Made by a program: the position numbers and the translations under genes
Notes under the pieces: generated by a model
What the model saw: only the letters and a program-made list of their open reading frames with translations
Told to the model about the DNA's origin: nothing
Databases searched by the model: none
From: Distichodus sexfasciatus
Taxonomy: Eukaryota > Chordata > Actinopteri > Characiformes > Distichodontidae
Reading direction: 5' to 3'
Assembly (NCBI GenBank): GCA_032718565.1
Contig: JAVGVS010000233.1
Coordinates: forward strand, 640,319-704,318
DNA length: 64,000 bases
Shown: one piece after another, positions 59,476 to 64,000 of the stretch
How positions within the stretch are numbered: position 1 is the first letter of the stretch
Layout of the letters: each line of letters begins with the position of its first letter

Positions 59476-61715
59476 GTCTTTGAAAGAAATCTGTACTTTT
59501 TAATGTATGTAGGGGTTTCAAGGTCTTTACACATCTGATCACCTGGAAATAACACACCAATAGACCTGGAAATAAACTGAATAAACATAAATGAGCGTCT
59601 ACCGTTAATCAGACCCTCCGGGATTTCGTGATGTTGTGATCGCAGCTATTAATGCCAATTCAGCCAATCCCCACAAATTCATTACTAGCGTGCATTTTTA
59701 ACCAATTAACACAACTTTTTTTCACAGTTTTTGACCAATCATTGCAATTTCCCGCTAAACGCAGAGCTATACGTCAGCAAACTCACTTCCTTGCTACGTT
59801 TAGAAGAAACAGGAAACGTGTGTGATAAAAATGCCTCAGTTTACCTTCAAAAATAACTAAATGATTAATGGTTAATAAAAATAATAGTGGTTTTGTTCTC
59901 TTGATAATTCAATGTTAAATAATCATTGTAAAGGGAAGCAAAATTGCACATTTTACTGCAACTTTGACTCGTTCCCACAACTTTATTGCAACAAAAGGCC
60001 AAAAAACACCACAACGTTCATCACAATTTTTTTTTTTAGAAAAGCCGTAGCAAAATCAGGCATTTTAGGCCTCAACTATCTCAAAAAACGGCCCACGAAA
60101 TCCTGGAGGGACTGGTTAATATAACCTCAGAGTTCATAATTCTTTAATATCAGAAAGCAAATCCCAGCACAAGTTCTATTAGTTTCTGAGCACACAGAGT
60201 TAATCTTCTGTATTTGTGTGAATTCTGGCAAGCTGTCACATTTGATTTGATTAACAGTTCCCTCCTCTTTGTAATCTGGTAAAAGCCTCCAGAACGCCAT
60301 AAGCTCTTACTCTGCATCGCTCCGGTGGATTTGGGACGGTGCTTCCCATCAGCCCACTCTCCGTGAGCAAAACGTGGCAGCAAAACTCCTTTAAAGCCAT
60401 TATGTCCTTTAGACGTATGCAGTCAATCAGAATATAACAAAGGTAGATGCTATCTTAAAATTATACACAAAGCATAAAAAAATAATATATTAAACTAGTG
60501 CCGTTATGTTAGTTTAAAAATATGAATCGATTTTTTGGAATGCATGAATCGATATTGAACCGACAGAGAAAGAATCGCGATTTGATTTTTTTTGCACAAC
60601 CCTATTACCAAAGTTAACCAAATCTTGAGATATATTTCTGAGCATATTCCCTTGTCTGTATTCTTCACCGTATCAAGAAAAGCTCCAACTGGTTTGTCTA
60701 AATGTTGAGTGATTTTCAGCAGTGTTGGTAAAATCAAACTCTGGTTGAACTCAGACAGGAGATTAGTTTCTATTATAACCCTCAAAGTCAGTCACACCAG
60801 CTTTGGCCATTGTGTTGGGGCTTTTCCTTTCATCGCAATTCCCTGCTTATGACTATTTAGTTATGGACTGCCAGGATCACTGACCAGAATACTCTGATCG
60901 GTGTGTCTAAATTGGACAGAGAAGCATTGATTTTTTTTTCGCATTGATTTTTGTCTAGGCTTTGAATGGATAACAGTTAGAACCATTTCCACAGATATAG
61001 TCAGAAATGGAGAGCCTCTGCTATGAAAACCATAAAAATGTGTTTTCCTTTGGTAGAATTATTGGCTTTTAGTGTAATTTTCAATAATTATAATACACTC
61101 AAAAAGGTATTTTTGTTCAAATCACTTGGCTATATCTGAAGATTTCATGCAACACAGATATGGTAAAGACATCTTTATAGTCCAGCCATGTATTTTTTAA
61201 TCTCGCCAAGACAGCCACGAAACACACACACACACACAAATAGACACTTAAAATCTAAAAACAATGGTAGTCCAAGTTTATGATCAACAGAAAATCATGT
61301 ACATTTCATAATTTGGTGGAGCGAGTTGGGAGCAAATGTTAGGGAGGTGCCAAAAGGCAGCGAGGGATTGTTGGACGGCTGAACTTTACCTCGGGGAAAT
61401 GTTCTTAACAGCTGCCATGTTGTGTGTGCAGCTTTGTGGCTGCTTTTGGCAGGTGTGATGTGCTGCTGAGGGAAAGAGGGAGGGAAATCCAGCAAGAAAA
61501 CTATCACAGTGAATCTTCCACACATTTCTAAACTCAAATTCAGTCTATAGACGGGAACACACAGGAGACACACCATGCAGATACACCAGTACGTTAACAT
61601 AATTAATTGCTCAAGTCATTTTCACAGTGTAGATTTAAAGGCAGTCATTGAATCAGGCAACAGTTTAATGATAATCTCGCATCTTCAAATTTTCTGTGAA
61701 CTGTGCTTGGGGGTG
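59476..61715. other. Gene-free spacer with two low-repeat blocks
   Basis: Positions 60130-60420 (GAGTTAATCTTCTGTATTTG, CATTTGATTTGATTAACAG) and 61265-61640 are dense, repeat-free blocks with homeodomain-like sites. A MITE fragment (TATGAATCGATTTTTTGGAA) is at 60520-60600. A short CA run is at about 61220-61238. Confidence 0.35.
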
Positions 61716-61935
61716 TGTGAGTGATTATTTGTCATTGTGAACACACTACAAAATATGACTTCTGCATTTGACCCATCCGTGAAGGAGCAGTGGGCAGCTA
61801 ACATGGGCAGCACCCAGGAAGTAGTGCTTGGGGACAGTACCTTGCTCACAGTACCTTTACCTTACCTGTACCAGTCCTGGGATTCGAACCAGCGACCCTC
61901 CGATCACCGTTAACCATTACGCTACCAACTGCCCC
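61716..61935 (-). mobile_element. tRNA-derived SINE, family A, near full length
   Basis: Minus-strand copy ending in a recognisable head: inverted GGGGCAGTTGGTAGCGTAAT, box B GGTTCGAATCCCAGGAC. One of the best-preserved copies in the window. Confidence 0.85.
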
Positions 61936-63590
61936 ACTGTTAGGTGTCATTAGTTGGTTAAAATGACTTAAGCTATTTAGTTGATTCGCCTAAATTATGG
62001 ATTTATGTTGGAGCAAATGACAGAAGTATGTTTTCATAACCTATTGATACTCATTTTAACAATGTAGCATCTCTATAGGATGAGGTATTGATGATCAACT
62101 CAAAAACATCAATACTCAGGAGCTCTGCATTGTCTATTCGTAATACCTGAATGGAAAAAAGATCAATACAAATATGACATTTTGTTTTATGTCCTAGGAA
62201 GTGACCTTATAGCAGCAAATCCCGCCAGAGTAGCACACTTACCTTCCACAACTTACACAAGAAGTGCAGTATCATCCTTAGCAAGGCAGCATACTAACTG
62301 CTACCGCTCCCACCATTTCCACACTCCTATCTCCAGATTTCATCAGCCAAACCGATTGCGCTTCGTGACTGGCATTTCGATTTCCAGGTATGAACCGGTT
62401 TTCATGAATTGTAAAGTCAGACAAAGAGCTGTTTGAAGTTCCGTGCCTTAGTGTAACAATAACCATGAGCTTTCCTCAAGCAGGAACCTACAATGTGAGG
62501 AATTTCAACACCACTGACTATAGAGGTAACCCAAAAATGTAAGGTAAAGGAGTGATGCTGGAATCTGTCACTGCTAGTAAGTCATTATTTTTAGTCTAGA
62601 TTTAACTTTTTAAGTAATTCCAATGAGGTGTTTCTCTTAGAACTTTAAGCTAAAGTTTTAAGCTGAAGTAAATGAAAGAAGTTAAGTTGTTAAGATGACT
62701 TATTGACCTTTTATAACAGTATAGTAGGGGTTGCACTTCACATTTTGGCCAACCCTATATATTTTTCCAAGAGTGCTGCTGTGGATGGTGCAATCTTGTT
62801 GTGGTGACATTTGCTATCATGTCACCTCTATGCCAGTGTCACTCCTGGGTTGAGAGAGTGAAGCTTCCAGAATAATTTTCAGGTTCAGTGGTCCTAGTGT
62901 CAGAAACGGGCCAATAATGGATAGAAGGTGGCGGGCAAATTGTGCATAAACACTAGGAGTGTAAATAACAAGTTTACAATATACATTATTATATCGGTTC
63001 AGTGGACAACGATTTATGACCTCTGCTGATATCATAAAGTTGGCTACGATTACAATTTATAAGCGATCAGTATCGTTCTGATTTAACACAATCACTTCCA
63101 TTTAGGGGTGCAAGGATCTGTCAATCAACATCAATACATCGATTCAATGATCAAAATAAAAACGTTGATCAGACATCATACATATTGTAACATTACTTGC
63201 CAAGCAAGCATGGAGATGTCATCTGGTTTTATTTAATTATAATTATGGTAACTCAGGCTGCCGTGGGCCATATAGCTCAGAAATAAAAATAAAATATGTA
63301 TTAGTTGCATTACTTAATGATATGAATTGAGGGAATGGTGTTAAATCAGCATATAATATTGTTTCATATTGATTCCTGAATTGGAATTAATCAAACTTGT
63401 GTCATAGCAATAGCAATAAGATATCATTGTGATATCGGAAGAAATCGAATAACTGTCCATTAATCACATATATGTATATTATATTATATTGCTGGGCAAA
63501 AACCACGGCAAATACAATCTATTGCATGTATTATTTTACTTACTTTTCTTGTTTAACAAATCCAGGTGGAATAAGTAAGTGTTTCATAGA
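61936..63590. other. Gene-free spacer with a MITE fragment
   Basis: Positions 63105-63440 belong to the family of 7205-7495 and 11835-12025 (AGGGGTGCAAGGATCTGTCA ... CATATTGATTCCTGAATTGG). The rest is AT-rich DNA without exons. Confidence 0.4.
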
Positions 63591-63649
63591 GAGAGAGAGA
63601 GAGAGAATTAATATTAATGTGATATCGAAAAATATCAAATAGATCACAC

Positions 63650-63724
<75 letters not shown>

Positions 63725-63852
63725 TTAATGTGATATCGAAAAATATCGAATAGATCACACACAGAGAAAGAGACAGACAGACAGACAGACAGACAGATAG
63801 ATAGATAGATAGATAGATAGAAAATAATGTCGAAAAATATCGAATAGAACAC

Positions 63853-63901
<49 letters not shown>

Positions 63902-63948
63902 ATTAATATTAATGTGATATCGAAAAATATCGAATAGATCACACACAG

Positions 63949-64000
<52 letters not shown>
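63591..64000. repeat. Composite GATA/GACA/GA satellite with a repeated 45-base core
   Basis: Tracts of (GA)n, (GATA)n and (GACA)n alternate with a core ATTAATGTGATATCGAAAAA, TATCGAATAGATCACACA. The core is found near 63607, 63722, 63821 (partly deleted) and 63903. The array runs past the window end. Confidence 0.9.

Noticed and set aside
26030..64000. Exons of ntrk3, expected from synteny with human
   Set aside because: No frame resembles the leucine-rich, immunoglobulin or kinase regions of this receptor. The gene may lie further right.

Overview
The window looks like ordinary teleost-fish nuclear DNA. It has intron-rich genes, AT-rich spacers, long CA, GA, TA and GATA microsatellites, and dense non-autonomous transposons and tRNA-derived SINEs. 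The repeat families suggest an otophysan-type fish (catfish or characin relatives), but the sequence alone cannot fix the species. There is no sign of a prokaryote, virus, operon or CRISPR array.

Only two protein-coding genes could be reconstructed with confidence, and both are complete. They stand head to head and encode mitochondrial ribosome proteins. On the minus strand, mrps11 (uS11m, 203 aa, six coding exons) runs from its start codon at 22415 to its stop at 11333. On the plus strand, mrpl46 (mL46, 275 aa, four coding exons) runs from 22776 to 25633. Splice phases match at every junction. The 360 bases between the two start codons must hold a shared promoter, with ZNF143-like and YY1-like motifs near the mrpl46 start. 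The pair therefore supplies one small-subunit and one large-subunit protein from a single promoter region. From memory, the human MRPS11/MRPL46 pair on chromosome 15 has the same head-to-head arrangement, with NTRK3 beyond MRPL46 and DET1 beyond MRPS11. No exon of either neighbour was found here.

Layout: 1-10.8 kb is non-genic. It has a CpG-rich island at 1.49-1.86 kb, nested DNA transposons at 5.7-6.5 kb, a complex minisatellite at 8.08-8.96 kb and a second CpG-rich island with a perfect RFX-type palindrome at 10.56-10.83 kb. From 10.85 to 22.4 kb is mrps11, including a 7.0-kb last intron filled with repeats. From 22.8 to 26.0 kb is mrpl46. From 26 to 64 kb no gene is recognised. This stretch alternates transposon fragments with low-repeat blocks that read like conserved non-coding regulatory DNA, which would suit a gene desert upstream of ntrk3 (inference). 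The window ends in a composite GATA/GACA/GA satellite.

No undescribed biological system was found. The most informative observations are the shared promoter, the long-range last exon of mrps11, the X-box island, and several transposon insertions whose target-site duplications can be read directly, including elements nested inside SINEs.
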